Counted from the first letter of the stretch, positions 1 through 10,448 are shown. The stretch: DNA of 64,000 nucleotides from Eutypella sp. D-1 (GCA_023313575.1 JAJTTP010000003.1:2480001-2544000); one strand, 5' to 3'. Notes: generated by a model not told the origin, from the sequence alone. Numbers and translations: made by a program.

Positions 1-1
1 C

Positions 2-2371
2 CTTACCGTGGCAGACATATATGCTTCCGCTAAAGAGTCATTTGATCAACACAATGAGGAGAGGCGGAAGAGGGGGAAGGGAAATCTCCCCAACACTCTC
101 ATGTCAAGACTGCATATCCATGGTGGTAAAAATATTGCCCAACTTCTTGCCACGTCGCGGAAATTCATCTTTCGCAAGGGCTTCCCCCTAACACCCCACG
201 AGATTCTCCAGGACTCACGCTCATCCGCGCTACAAAATATCGAGCCCGATTTCAAAGACGCCAACATCAATGTCTGGTACCTGCCGGTCGCATCATCAAA
301 GAGCAGCGACAGTAACCCTCCCCACCTGCGAAAACGCAGTCATGAGGAGTTCTCGGAAGAATCCGAGGGCGATGAGGGTCACATACAACCAGAAATGTCC
401 CGATCTGAAGAAGATCAAAAATTCGTGGAGTCCGTCGTCACCCAGATGTTCGAGTCTGACTGGAGGATGGATGCCCTAGTGGAGACAACCCTTCATAAGG
501 CTCAACTACCTGCAAAATTGTTTGTACGGGATGATAAGGGTCACATTCAGGTCTACAATGGCCCCTTACCAGGTGGTGATAAGCCGGTACCCGATATACC
601 AGTCCTAGTTCGTCAACCATGGCCCGGCGCCATGATCCCGTCTTTACCGCGAACGACTCCTTCTAACCGATCTATGTGCTACATAGTTAAGGGTCACGAT
701 AGACGCGGGAGGTTTGATCCGACGATAGCAGAAAAACACGGCATACATAAGTCGAACTACAGAGTGCTCATACAGGGACGTAGCGTCACCGGCGAAAATG
801 GTGTGGTAGTTACTCCCGAGATGGTCCTGGGCGAGACTGTTCCTGGCATTGGTTTCGCTGTTGTTAACATCCCTGATCACACATACATCGAGTCACTCAT
901 TAAACGTAGCGAGTGGGATTCCGAGGAGATCATGAAAGGGATCCGTATTATCTTTTGGTTGTTAGGTCCGGGCCTTTCAGGCGACCCAAAAATTCGGGAA
1001 TTCATGGCTAAGATGTCATCACTGCGGCACATTGTCACGTCACCAGATGACTGTCCAAACATGCTTGCTCTGGAGTCTGTCTCCTCACAAACATATAGGC
1101 TGCATTGCATTGATCCCGACAGGTTTCCCTTGCCCGACTTCAACAATGAGCGGTCTCTTTCAAACACGCCTATCAAGGCCACGGAAACCGCCTATGAACT
1201 GGGGCGGACCGGGAAGACCGTCCAGTTCGCTCCCCAGTATCTTCACGAAGACGACAAAGTCGTCCCCTTTCCCGATATCCCGAAGATCGCCTCGAGCGAT
1301 ATGAGCAACGAAACTCGCGAGGCCATTCAACAACTTACGGATCGCGCGAAGGCCAGACTGTCCGACCCCGAGTTGCTAGCGAAGATAGAAAAGGTGGAGA
1401 CCGACATCCCTAACCGGGACGCCGAGGTCATTCCATTGGGGACCGGATCCGCCCTGCCATCCAAGTATCGCAACGTGTCGGCCACGCTCGTCCGCGTCCC
1501 AGGGTCCGGAAACTACCTCTTCGACTGTGGTGAGAACACCATCGGCAGTATGCGCCGCGCCTTCGGCAGTGAGCTGCCCCAGGTCCTGCGCGACCTCAAG
1601 GTCATCTGGATCAGCCATCTACATGCGGACCATCACTTGGGCACCGTGGGCGTCATCAAGGCATGGCACGAGGAGACGTCTAAATCCAAGGAGACCGCTA
1701 AGTCGAAGCTTCTCGTGGCGTCGCACCCGCATATGCACGACTGGCTGCGCGAGTACGCTAATGTCGAGGAATACGGGCATGGACGTCTTGAGGCAGTGGA
1801 GATCTCCAAGTACGAGGGGGCGACGAAGATCAGCAAGCCGGTGATTTTCACGGCGGCGCAAACGGCGGCGTACGGTTTGGCGCGCCTCGACGCTTGCTTC
1901 GTGAGCCACTGCTACGGTGCGCTCGCAGTGGCGATGACATGGCCGTCGGGCCTCAAGGTCGCGTACTCGGGCGACTGCCGGCCGAGCGATGCCTTCGTCA
2001 AGATCGGCCACGGCGCCACCCTGCTAATCCACGAGAGCACCTTCGATGACGAGCTCCGCGGTGACGCCATCGCCAAGAAACACTGCACCATGAGCGAGGC
2101 CATCGACGTCGGCCGCCGCATGGCCGCCCGCCGAATCCTCCTTACCCATTTCTCCCAGCGCTACCAGAAGATCCCTATCTTGGACGAGAACCTCGAGATC
2201 AGGGTCGCCGAACGCGGGGACGAGGTAGAGAACGAAGACGAGAAGGCTAGGCTCGACCAGGTCGTTCTTGTCGCCTTCGACTACATGCGCGTCCGCCTCG
2301 GTGAGTTCAGAAAAGCCCAGGCATTCCTGCCCGCTATCCAGAAGCTTTTCGAGGATGTGGAGGACCAATGA
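2..2371 (+). CDS. TRZ1: Long-form tRNase Z (ELAC2/Trz1 type), 5' end outside window
   Basis: This is the zinc endonuclease that removes 3' trailers from pre-tRNAs in nucleus and mitochondria. The frame is already open at the window edge and there is no convincing start codon (the first Met-like codon is a GTG at 8), so the gene begins upstream; fungal long forms are usually longer than the about 790 residues seen. Counting from position 8, the catalytic beta-lactamase half begins near residue 470 with the PSKYRN loop that long forms use to recognise tRNA. The zinc-binding SHLHADHH motif lies near 535-542, a GDC aspartate motif near 654 and the C-terminal HFSQRY histidine motif near 714. The upstream half corresponds to the degenerate N-terminal domain of the ELAC2 class and contains an acidic, low-complexity linker. 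No intron is needed in the visible part. The stop is followed almost at once by an A8-G17 tract. Confidence 0.93.
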   Translation, partial: LTVADIYASAKESFDQHNEERRKRGKGNLPNTLMSRLHIHGGKNIAQLLATSRKFIFRKGFPLTPHEILQDSRSSALQNIEPDFKDANINVWYLPVASSKSSDSNPPHLRKRSHEEFSEESEGDEGHIQPEMSRSEEDQKFVESVVTQMFESDWRMDALVETTLHKAQLPAKLFVRDDKGHIQVYNGPLPGGDKPVPDIPVLVRQPWPGAMIPSLPRTTPSNRSMCYIVKGHDRRGRFDPTIAEKHGIHKSNYRVLIQGRSVTGENGVVVTPEMVLGETVPGIGFAVVNIPDHTYIESLIKRSEWDSEEIMKGIRIIFWLLGPGLSGDPKIREFMAKMSSLRHIVTSPDDCPNMLALESVSSQTYRLHCIDPDRFPLPDFNNERSLSNTPIKATETAYELGRTGKTVQFAPQYLHEDDKVVPFPDIPKIASSDMSNETREAIQQLTDRAKARLSDPELLAKIEKVETDIPNRDAEVIPLGTGSALPSKYRNVSATLVRVPGSGNYLFDCGENTIGSMRRAFGSELPQVLRDLKVIWISHLHADHHLGTVGVIKAWHEETSKSKETAKSKLLVASHPHMHDWLREYANVEEYGHGRLEAVEISKYEGATKISKPVIFTAAQTAAYGLARLDACFVSHCYGALAVAMTWPSGLKVAYSGDCRPSDAFVKIGHGATLLIHESTFDDELRGDAIAKKHCTMSEAIDVGRRMAARRILLTHFSQRYQKIPILDENLEIRVAERGDEVENEDEKARLDQVVLVAFDYMRVRLGEFRKAQAFLPAIQKLFEDVEDQ

Positions 2372-2386
2372 TAGAACGATGTCCTG

Positions 2387-2411
2387 AAAAAAAAGGGGGG
2401 GGGGGGGGGGG
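2387..2411. repeat. A8-G17 homopolymer tract
   Basis: Eight A residues (2387-2394) run directly into seventeen G residues (2395-2411), 16 bp after the tRNase Z stop codon, so the tract would lie in its 3' UTR. The true length of such a run is uncertain in most assemblies. Confidence 0.9.
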
Positions 2412-3181
2412 AGGTTCTGTTTGTAAGACAAAATCTACCCGAGAGTGTATAGTGTATGCAAATGACATTGTTTGGTGTATAGAGGTATAGAGAGTACTTA
2501 GATGATGCGGAACCTACATATGCAGCGCCAGGAACGAGCTGGTCTATTAGGAGACTCCAGCCATTAGATATACTAGAGGCATGAGACTTTATGACGCGAC
2601 GCTTAGATCTTTCTTCCATGTCGGGTATCTGTATCGTGTTCTATTTATCAGTCTAGCTCGCTATGAGCCTCTCCAGATCCTCGTGCACTATATCAACTAA
2701 ACTGTTCAAGTCCTCCAGCTGCTTCATATCGTGCCTATATATTCGAAAAAGTATTCGTCCCCGATCCCCCTGCCCAAAGCAAACTCCAAGCAAGCCACCC
2801 ACCAGTCTCTCTCTGAATAACATAATACACAGCCTTCACCAGGTAATAATTAGGCGATATAAAGTCGGTAGAAGGGCGCAATAGAAGACCGCCGCCACCT
2901 GAAAAGAGTTCAGGCCGTCGGAGACAGTACAGCCACGCGATCTATACTGGACCACGCCATTCGGGTCCAACCAAACTGGGAACGGAGGTATGCGAGACTT
3001 CCCCTTTAGGCAATTTCCACATTGCCTAATTGGCCTCGAGCACCACCACGCTTGGCATCGGGTTTCTTTCAACTACCGTTAGAGTAAATAGTGTTAACAG
3101 ACCAGAAACTCGCCAGTTATCTAAACCAATTTTGCATCGCAACTTCGTTCGCACTCGAGGATATTCACGCCTGTCTCTACG
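2412..3181. other. Intergenic stretch with one coding-like tail on the minus strand
   Basis: No recognisable gene. On the minus strand 2653-2727 reads as a 24-residue amphipathic peptide (Met, then KQLEDLNSLVD and VHEDLERLIAS, then stop), like the end of a helical protein. The frames upstream of it change repeatedly, and no intron set I tried gives a clean gene. It may be the last exon of a small gene convergent to the tRNase Z gene, or a relic. Confidence 0.3.
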
Positions 3182-4091
3182 ATGATGACTCCCAGCAAGC
3201 AAGAACAAGATGTGGAGGAACAGGCGTTCCTCCCACCATCACAGCCACCAGAGGACATAGTGTGGTCGCGGAAAGAGGGTCGCTCCAGCAGAGCGATGCG
3301 GTATCTCCGAATCGCCGTGGAGATCGCAATGGCAGTCATCATAGTGGTGCTGCTAGTCGATCCGGTTCAGGAGCAGATCGAGGGCAAGCGATCTCCAGTT
3401 CCAAAATGTACGTTTTATCCCCGCAGTGTAGGCATGTAGCATAGCAAGAGCGGAAGCCCTTCTCTAATACATATATCTGATCTTTGGGGTTCGACAGTCC
3501 CTCGGAAGACATACACGTTTCTGCCCGATCCGCAGTTCGTACGGGAAGATATGCTCTTCGATGAGCATGACACGCTCCACACACTTCACAACTGGATCCC
3601 GCTCAGCGCAGGTATGTCCGGACCCTCATTTATCAGCACCCGTCTCCCGAGATAGCGTGACTGATCAGCCCCGGCTCCACACGCAAACAGACGCCAGGGG
3701 ATACGTGCAGATCCCGGATCACTCATCCTACGAGATCTTAAGCGAGCCGTATACGGTGGCGATAAATCGGACGTCGGACGGGCCGGCGTACATGATGTCG
3801 GTGTTCCACCAGCTGCACTGCCTGTCGTACTTAGTAGAGCACCTGCAGCAGGGATACGGAGGTGTGGAGCTCGAGGAGGAAGTCGCACACCACTCGGCGC
3901 ACTGCATTGATTACCTCCGCCAGGCTATTATGTGTTCCGCGGATACTAACCTCGAGGGGGAGACCGAGGCCGGCCCTGGCTGGGGTTCCGTGCACGAGTG
4001 CGCTGATTATGACGCCGTGCTCGCCTGGGCGAACGAGCGCGGCGCGCAGAGGTGGCGCAACGGCCTGCTCCCGGGCGAGTCGATCCTCTAA
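3182..4091 (+). CDS. UstYa-like DUF3328 oxidase, single-pass membrane protein
   Basis: Exons 3182-3407, 3498-3611 and 3691-4091 give 246 residues; introns are 90 and 79 nt with GTACGT and GTATGT donors. A cytoplasmic tail of about 43 residues is followed by one membrane helix (about 45-60, AMAVIIVVLLV). The second exon carries the usual KTYTFLPD segment. The two HxxHC motifs that define the family are present: H153-Q-L-H156-C157 and H181-S-A-H184-C185, the latter within a CIDYLRQ-type context. UstYa/UstYb proteins oxidise and cyclise ribosomally made peptides (ustiloxin, phomopsin) or act in other secondary pathways. No precursor peptide, tyrosinase or other pathway enzyme is visible nearby, so the substrate cannot be named and this looks like an orphan member. 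Of the two adjacent ATG codons the first was taken. Confidence 0.85.
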
Positions 4092-4332
4092 TAGGAATCA
4101 TCCGACCTAGGAATGTCTCCCAAGGCAGATTAGAATACGAAGCTATGAAAACAATCTATGGGAGTTCTAGGTATCGTGGTGGCTATCGCAATAAAGTTAG
4201 AAATATGGTAGATAAGCCAACCGCCGGGCCGCATCTCGAATACATGCCTCTAAGCTGATTGCCTTGAGCAGAACACAAGCTTTAATGACGCGTGACGAAG
4301 CCTCAAAAGTTAGAAGACAACGAGACTCAAAT

Positions 4333-5617
4333 TTATGCCTTCTTAACCCACGTCTCCCACTCATAGGAAGCCATCATGAAGGGCCCTACGCCGTTGTTAC
4401 CCTGCGATATCTGTGGGCGGGAGTAGTAGTACTGTTGCAATGAGAGGAAAGACTTTAGCCAGCTCTCTACTTCATGACCATACACGCAGAATACTCACAT
4501 CGAGATCAACTTTTCCGATGAGGTTGCATTCGTCAACGATGCTGTCGTAAGTAATGGTGCCCTCGGGTCCGAACTTGACGAAGTTGGCAAGCAGTCCGTG
4601 GTAGGCGTCCTTGGCGGTCTGGAGTACTCGTCCTTGTCGAGGTATCCGAGGTCGATGGCCTTCATGAAGCCCCACGCAAACATGGCGGTGGCACTGCCTT
4701 CAAGAAAATTACCCTCGTCGCCCGGGTGCGGGTCTTCCATGACCTGCCACCAGACCCCCGTGTCTTCGTCCTGGCAGGACTTGATAGAAGCGGCGAGCTC
4801 CGTAAACCACTTCTGCAGTTTGCTATAGCCAGGATGCTCCTCCGGGAAAAATTGCTGCACCTCGACGAGAGCCATGAAGTACCAGCCAAGGGCGCGGGCC
4901 CAGACGTGCGGCGAGCGGCCTGTCTCCGAGTCGCTCCACGGCGCGTCCCCATCCGCCCAGCCGTGGGTCAACACGCCATTTTCGAGCTTTGCGTTTTGTA
5001 TCAGCTCATACTGGAGGAGAATGTCGTCCCAGGCCGTCTGATTGTTCTTGTCGTACAGGTGCGTGTACTTGGCGTAGAAGGTGGAGGCCATGTAGATGCC
5101 GTCAAGCCACATCTGGTTGGGGAAGGAGTGTTGGTGCCTGTTCATTGTTGATAGTTACAATCAGCGACGATTGCGGTATTGAACTTTTCAACTACTTTCG
5201 CAAATGTTCATACCAGAAAGCGCCATGTGGCGACCTAGGGTAAATATTGTACATATGGCGGACGATGTCGGCGGCAGACTTATACTTCTCCTCGCCAGTT
5301 TGATCATACAGATAGATGTAGTTGTGTCCCATGCGGTACTCGTCGAGGAAAAACTTGCTATAATTCCATTTGGCGATCGTGCCGTCAGGTTGGACGACGG
5401 GGCCGGCTATCTGGTTGATATACCAGTCCAGATACTTTTGGTCTTCGGACAGCTCGTACGCCTTCTGAAACCCGTCGTATAGGACGGCATCCTGGTAACC
5501 TTTATTAGCAGGTACGCCCTTCTTAATCATTGTATCGGCCATCGTCGTTAGAAGCGACAGGGACGCGGAGACGGTCCCACCGAAGGCGAGGGGTAAAAGA
5601 AACCTCATCGTGACCAT
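4333..5617 (-). pseudogene. Secreted GH105 unsaturated rhamnogalacturonyl hydrolase, frame broken by one base
   Basis: Exons (minus strand) are 5617-5214, 5137-4499 and 4431-4333, with introns of 76 and 67 nt. Family GH105 removes unsaturated galacturonic acid from pectin fragments made by lyases. A signal peptide (MRFLLPLAFGGTVSA from 5608) starts the protein. The catalytic-site region NQMWLDGIYM, the tryptophan-rich WARALGWY segment, and the C-terminal GVGPFMMASYEWE are all present. Spliced exon length is 1142 nt, one short of a whole number of codons. The frame is lost between 4607 and 4624, where DKDEY in one frame continues as QTAKDAYHGLLANF in another with no intron signals. Family-like sequence continues on both sides, so this is one missing base: either a recent inactivation or an assembly error. 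If the base is real elsewhere, the enzyme would be 380 aa and active-looking. It is convergent to the UstYa-like gene. Confidence 0.82.
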
Positions 5618-7502
5618 TGGCGACGAAGAATAAGAGTCAAGTAGCACATGCGCACAATATGCTAACATAGTTGTCTAGGAGACTTTGGTGGACAATCTTT
5701 AGTTTCTTTGATATAAGGGGGCTGCATGATTTTAAGGTCCCGGAAGAAATTGGACTAGGATCATATATTCGATTGCGGGGATAAACTCTTTGGCTTCAGA
5801 ACACAAATGCTGATGTAGATAAATGCCACTCCTGTTGGGCATCCAAATATGGGAGGTCAACGCCGAAGGATCATGTAGGGTGCACATGAAGGAATTGAAT
5901 ATAGGCCCAGGTGGCTAGTTTGCTGGCTGAAGGCCTGGTACATTCTTATGAATCCTTTCCTCAATGTGGAGTTCCAATGAATGACTCCGCAAACCATTTC
6001 GGTCGTTCCCGTAGAGTGGGCTACGAAGTTTCCCATGGAATCCCTCGAAGGAGAGGGGTCATATTTGTGAGATGAGAAAGACCAGACTACACTTGGCGAT
6101 ACGGCGTCGGCAGCACCAGCCTACCAAGGGTGTTTCCTTATGGACTCGGAAGCTTGAATGCTCGGAAAGGGCTACCGAGTCTCGCAACGAACCGGGCAAG
6201 GACCGCAGGGCCCCATCTATCTTATATCGATAGAGAACTCTGGACCCGGAGGCGGCGGAGGGGGATGGATAACAGCCCTGGCTACTTACATAGGATTGTA
6301 GTAGCGAGGGATCCATCGGAGCCCCAATACCTATTGGTCCAATGGAATTATCCCTTGCTGATTTTGGCTTCATTTCTCCAACTTCCCCCTTCATCCCCAG
6401 TGGATCGTCGCGTTTTCCTCTCTGGGCATGCTGGCCTGGTAGCAATTGGGCACAGCTGGAGCGAACGATGTTTACTACTTATGTGGCACCCAGCATCATC
6501 AGCTGGTACTTCACCTAAGTGACCCAGCTGTCATTCTTGTTTGAAGTAGCGATATCGTGGGGTTGTTTTGCTGCTATATCCTCTCTTCGAGTAAAAATAG
6601 ACATGAAGTAAGATGTCGCCAGTCATCAAAGCGGCACTTGGGAGGCGACTATGATTAGGTATTGGGAAGAAGTATCATTAGCATTCAGTACCAGAAGTCG
6701 GAAGTATTGAACACGAGCGAACCGATCACGGCCAGGCTAGTCAAGAAGAATCATGAAGCTTGGTCAGCCCTTGACGGCATATGAGAACAGGCCATGTACG
6801 GAGTACCTAGGTAACGTCAAGTAATCAGATGGGACCTCAAGCCACGCATGGCTCCGTATTAGTAGTCCTTCTCCGGGATTGCAGTAGATATTGCCGACCG
6901 TAAATATGGATTGAGTATACTTATCTTCAAACTGCCATAACCATCTTGCTAGTTCCAGCACGGCAGTCTGAAATCATTGACCTTTCAGGGAAAATTCAAG
7001 GGGACATCGGAAAGTGGAACCGACTCCTGAGGGACTCCGCTAGCTCTAGGTTCAAAATGGCATTGGGAGCACCGCTAAATATCGTCAGGCTTAGGTCCGA
7101 ATCACTGCATGGAATGCGATCTCATGGCATGAATCAAGTCAAGCTGTCCTACTTAAGTCCTTGGTATGTACGGCATATATGCACCTAATTAGAGACGTGG
7201 CAGTTGCGGGTGTCTTTTTTAATAAGACATCCTGAATTTCGGAGGCATAGCCAAACTACATGTTTCGTATGCCTTAGCGTAGACGCTTCCGGTCCCTAAC
7301 CGCTTAAATGTATTTTTAACAGCGTAACTTCAAATGTTTAAGCATTGTGTCGTACCTATCCGTATAAATGCAATATTCCGCTTAATGCAGTAAGAGAATA
7401 TTTAATTAAACGTAAAAAACTCCTTTCTTCTATTTAGCTTTAAAACGTAGGGCATTATTACGCTAACAAAGGCGGAAAAGACAAACGGAAAGTTCCTTAA
7501 AA
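5618..7502. other. AT-leaning intergenic stretch
   Basis: About 1.9 kb without a recognisable gene. Open frames of up to 130 codons on both strands (around 6059-6522) have no family features. The last 300 bases before the tandem zinc-cluster gene are strikingly A+T rich. One copy of the TACGGAGTAC-N-TAGGTA composite motif lies at 6797-6813. Confidence 0.6.
6797..6813 (+). repeat. Composite motif TACGGAGTAC-C-TAGGTA
   Basis: First of three copies in the window (others at 31722 and 62663) that differ only at the eleventh base. All three are intergenic. Confidence 0.8.
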
Positions 7503-8721
7503 ATGGCTACTGAATTGGCACGATCTAGCGTATCAGTCAAGACGGAGTCGGAGTCTTTTTACGCTGGCCAGACGGCAGACGAGGGCGAGAACAGCGGCGA
7601 CGAAATGCAGTCGGCAGCAGAACAGGAATCAGCAGTGCCAGGGGTCGCGGGCGATGATTCCGAAGAAGACGTAGTGCTCGTCGCGTCTGACCTGGTTCCA
7701 CCCGCCAGCGCTACCGCCGACGCCGCGATGGAGTCGGCGCGTCAATCGCCAGGCTCTCGGGAAGCGGAGGATCGCCACGATGAGTCGCTAAACCCGGAAA
7801 GCAACGCAAAACCGCGATGCGAGATTTGCAAGAAGCAAAAGCAGAAAGTAGGTTACCACGGACGTCACCGACCTCATATGTCTTTCACTAACAATGGATT
7901 TATATATCTAGTGCACATTTGTAAACCCATCTGGAAGATGCGATAAATGCTACAAGCAGGGCTACGAGTGTCACATCGTCGACACCGTGAACTCCCGTGT
8001 TCGGACCCGGAACCGCAAGACATCGAAAACCAAGAGATCTAGGGGCATCCGACATGTCTCTAAATGCGATTGGTGTCGTAGAAATAACCGGACAGTAGGT
8101 TACCAACTCCATATTCCTGTGTCTTCCAGTCCCGCCAACCTCTCGCAATAGTGCCTTCCAGAGAATCGAGTGTGGCCCGCCAAATGTGCCATCTGCGAAA
8201 GTAAGGGCTACCCATGCAGCCCGCCGGAGATAGGGATACGCGCGAAGGCCCAGAGCCATGCCAATCACACCTCTGGGCTCCTGGTGCCCATGCCATCGCC
8301 GCCCGATGATGACGCTGCGTTGAGCAGCGGCTCAGACGCATCGATACCCGCTGTTATGCCGCCCCTGAAGAGAAAGCGTCGTGCTCGCGCCAGCAACGGC
8401 ATTGGTGCCGACGCCGGTGGTCATGCTCCAGTAGGCGAGAGTCCTCACGTCGACGTTGTCGCCGCCAATCAGGATAGCGAGGCTGCGAACCTTAGAGACA
8501 CGATAGCGCAGATGGAGGAGGAATACCAAGAGGTTCTCAGGAGTGTACAAGCGGCACATGCGCAGGAGCTCGGCGCGCTGAAAGCCAAGCTCGAGCGCGC
8601 AGAGGTCGATCTAGCTACCGCCTCGAAGAACCATGAGCGCCGGCTTGACGACCTGATCTACATCATGAAAAACAACGAGCGTAGGGCGGACGAGATTATC
8701 CAATCCCTGAAGAACAGGTGA
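7503..8721 (+). CDS. Protein with two tandem Zn2Cys6-like motifs and a C-terminal coiled coil
   Basis: Exons 7503-7847, 7912-8094 and 8152-8721 give 365 residues; both introns are phase 0. An acidic N-terminal region of about 105 residues (runs of E, D, S) precedes two complete six-cysteine motifs. The first is C-x2-C-x6-C-x8-C-x2-C-x6-C (CEIC, then CTF, CDKC, YEC). The second is C-x2-C-x6-C-x10-C-x2-C-x6-C (CDWC, then CLPENR, CAIC, YPC). They are joined by a basic linker rich in R and K. A KRKRRAR basic patch follows, then a heptad-like helix (about residues 285-360: RDTIAQMEEEYQEVL and onward) likely to dimerise. Spacing fits the fungal Gal4-type binuclear zinc cluster, which normally occurs once per protein. 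No fungal-specific transcription factor middle domain is present. Each motif is interrupted by an intron just before its third cysteine. DNA binding is inferred, not shown. Confidence 0.78.
7848..7911 (+). other. Intron 1 of the tandem zinc-cluster gene
   Basis: 64-nt phase-0 intron starting GTAGGTTACCA and ending CTAG, placed immediately before the third cysteine codon of the first zinc motif. Its first 11 bases are identical to those of the second intron. Confidence 0.75.
8095..8151 (+). other. Intron 2 of the tandem zinc-cluster gene
   Basis: 57-nt phase-0 intron starting GTAGGTTACCA and ending ATAG, in the same place within the second zinc motif as intron 1 has in the first. This supports duplication of a unit that already held the intron. 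Confidence 0.75.
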
Positions 8722-9604
8722 GGGGAGGCTGTGTCCTTGAACACAGTTACGCGGAATGATGCTCAGCCTCACCCGTTCATGGTCCGGATCTAGCCAGACT
8801 CATACTAGGCCCTGTATACTGGGCCCTGTTATTTTTGGGAACACCATTATCCCCAACCCTGAGATTGGCATCGCAGCAAGATGCGAGGGCTGTCCTGTTC
8901 TAGGCGTATCACTACTCACCTGTTGATAATCGGCCATCAATGGCAGGACAGAAGCTGGAGCGAACATGCTGCATCCATGAAACTGCGCTTCATATTCGCT
9001 ATAATAATAGACGCCAATAAAGGCCTGTTGGAGCGAAGACGATCCAGATTCGTTAGGGAAGCTCTGCTGATCTTGGCCCAACAGTAGATTGTGGCCGCGC
9101 CAACGGCCCGCACGACACGTTAGCAAACTTCAGGGATACCTCCAGGTAGAATATGTGTCACCTGCTACCTGTCCCTCCTACCATCGCATCCATTACTGAC
9201 ATCACTGTCTACGCCTAATTGTACCACTCCCTACTAGGAATACGATACAGTGACCAAGCAATTGTCCCATGTGAAACCTACTTATCTATTGGTGGGTGCA
9301 TTCGTTCTGTCCGTTTTGTTGCTCTCTATGCACAACTGAAAATCATAAAATAGAACAACGAAATTGATAACTTCCCCCGGCCCCCACTTAGATCCAATCG
9401 AGCCAATAACAGCGTATCGGGGACGGCATTGCCTCGACAACGAGTCATTCCGTCCCTATAGGAAATGGAACGCTACCCGTAGACCTACGTACTTGTACAT
9501 AATCGGACCCTGGATGGAGCTACCCGCCCCCGAACCAACCGGGGCGCCCCAGAACCCAACCCGCCAACTCTAAGAGGACCGATAAGAGGCAAACTTTCTA
9601 TATC
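8722..9604. other. Intergenic stretch, nothing recognised
   Basis: A 108-codon open frame on the minus strand (8800-9126) has no recognisable domain, signal peptide or coding bias and is not called. No repeats stand out. Confidence 0.55.
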
Positions 9605-9676
9605 GGCCAGCTGGCCTAATGGTAAGGCGTCAGATTTCGGCTCTGAAGATTGCAGGTTCGAATCCTGCGTTGGTCG
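9605..9676 (+). tRNA. tRNA-Arg (anticodon TCG)
   Basis: A full cloverleaf can be drawn. The acceptor stem is GGCCAGC against GTTGGTC (two G-T pairs), with discriminator G. The D arm is GCC-TAATGGTAA-GGC. The anticodon stem TCAGA/TCTGA encloses the loop TTTCGGC, giving anticodon TCG, which reads CGA arginine codons. The T arm GCAGG-TTCGAAT-CCTGC contains the B box. No intron is present. The gene lies alone between protein genes, and CCA is not encoded. Confidence 0.95.
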
Positions 9677-9686
9677 TTCTTTTTTT
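9677..9686 (+). terminator. RNA polymerase III terminator of tRNA-Arg
   Basis: TTCTTTTTTT follows the discriminator base directly; the run of seven T residues (9680-9686) is a sufficient Pol III stop. Confidence 0.85.
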
Positions 9687-10448
9687 GCTTTGTCCTCTTT
9701 TAAATTTGTCCGGCTTTTTGTAGACTGCCCTGACCTCCTGGGATGGACTGCACGGCTGTTGCTGGCTATTATCATGTTGCAATGACTAAAATGGACGGAG
9801 GTATTCTGTTTTCTTTTGGGTAGGTACCCTCCTTAGTACCTACAAGCAGTTCCTTCACTCCCAGTTCCGTTGGCAGATATTGTTATTCTTATGTGACGTG
9901 CCAACCCGTAAAAATGCACCTATTTATGCACCTACCTAGGTACCTAAGTAGATATCTACCTACTTGTGCCCAAGTTGTTATCTCTCAATTGGTGCTCGCA
10001 GTACAACCTTAGAATTCGAAGGTGCAACGCGGGGCATCACCCATTATTTTGTACATACATCTGCATATTCTTTAGCGTACGGCCCCCCGCCCTACATACC
10101 GACTACCATATCGGTAAGCCGCGATAAGCCGATACCGGTCCCACATTGAATACCGAGAGTCAAGAATTCTGACCACCAGCACCGGAAGAGCCAGTCAGCC
10201 TCCCCCCAATCGCTACCTACATCATAAACGTGATTATTATTTTATACTTTTACCTGTCTTCTTTTGCGAGCCCTCCTAGCGAACTCGTTTGTGTGGCTCT
10301 ATTTTTCCTCGTGGGCCTGTGGCCTGGCCGTACTCGTGACCTTCTCCTCCCTCCTCTTCTCTTCTTTCCCTCTGCTCTTAGTGTGCGGAAGAGGCTACAT
10401 CGAGGTATCAGAACTCACGAAACCCCTGCAGCAACTTCTTACAGTACG
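9687..10448. other. Intergenic stretch upstream of the sideroflexin gene
   Basis: Holds a cluster of TAGGTA/CCTAGGTA-type motifs at 9930-9965, including an exact ACCTACCTAGGTA, and a pyrimidine-rich stretch (about 10310-10380) just upstream of the sideroflexin start, as is common in fungal promoters and leaders. No gene seen. Confidence 0.55.
9930..9942. repeat. ACCTACCTAGGTA motif copy
   Basis: One of three exact 13-base copies in the window (others at 15721 and 20510), within a longer series of TAGGTA-like words. Confidence 0.75.

Noticed and set aside
3182..5617. A secondary-metabolite or RiPP gene cluster around the UstYa-like gene
   Set aside because: Neighbours are a tRNase Z gene and a pectin hydrolase; no precursor, tyrosinase, methyltransferase, PKS or NRPS is visible.
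8800..9126. 108-codon minus-strand frame downstream of the tandem zinc-cluster gene
   Set aside because: No recognisable family, no intron structure and no start context; not better than chance.
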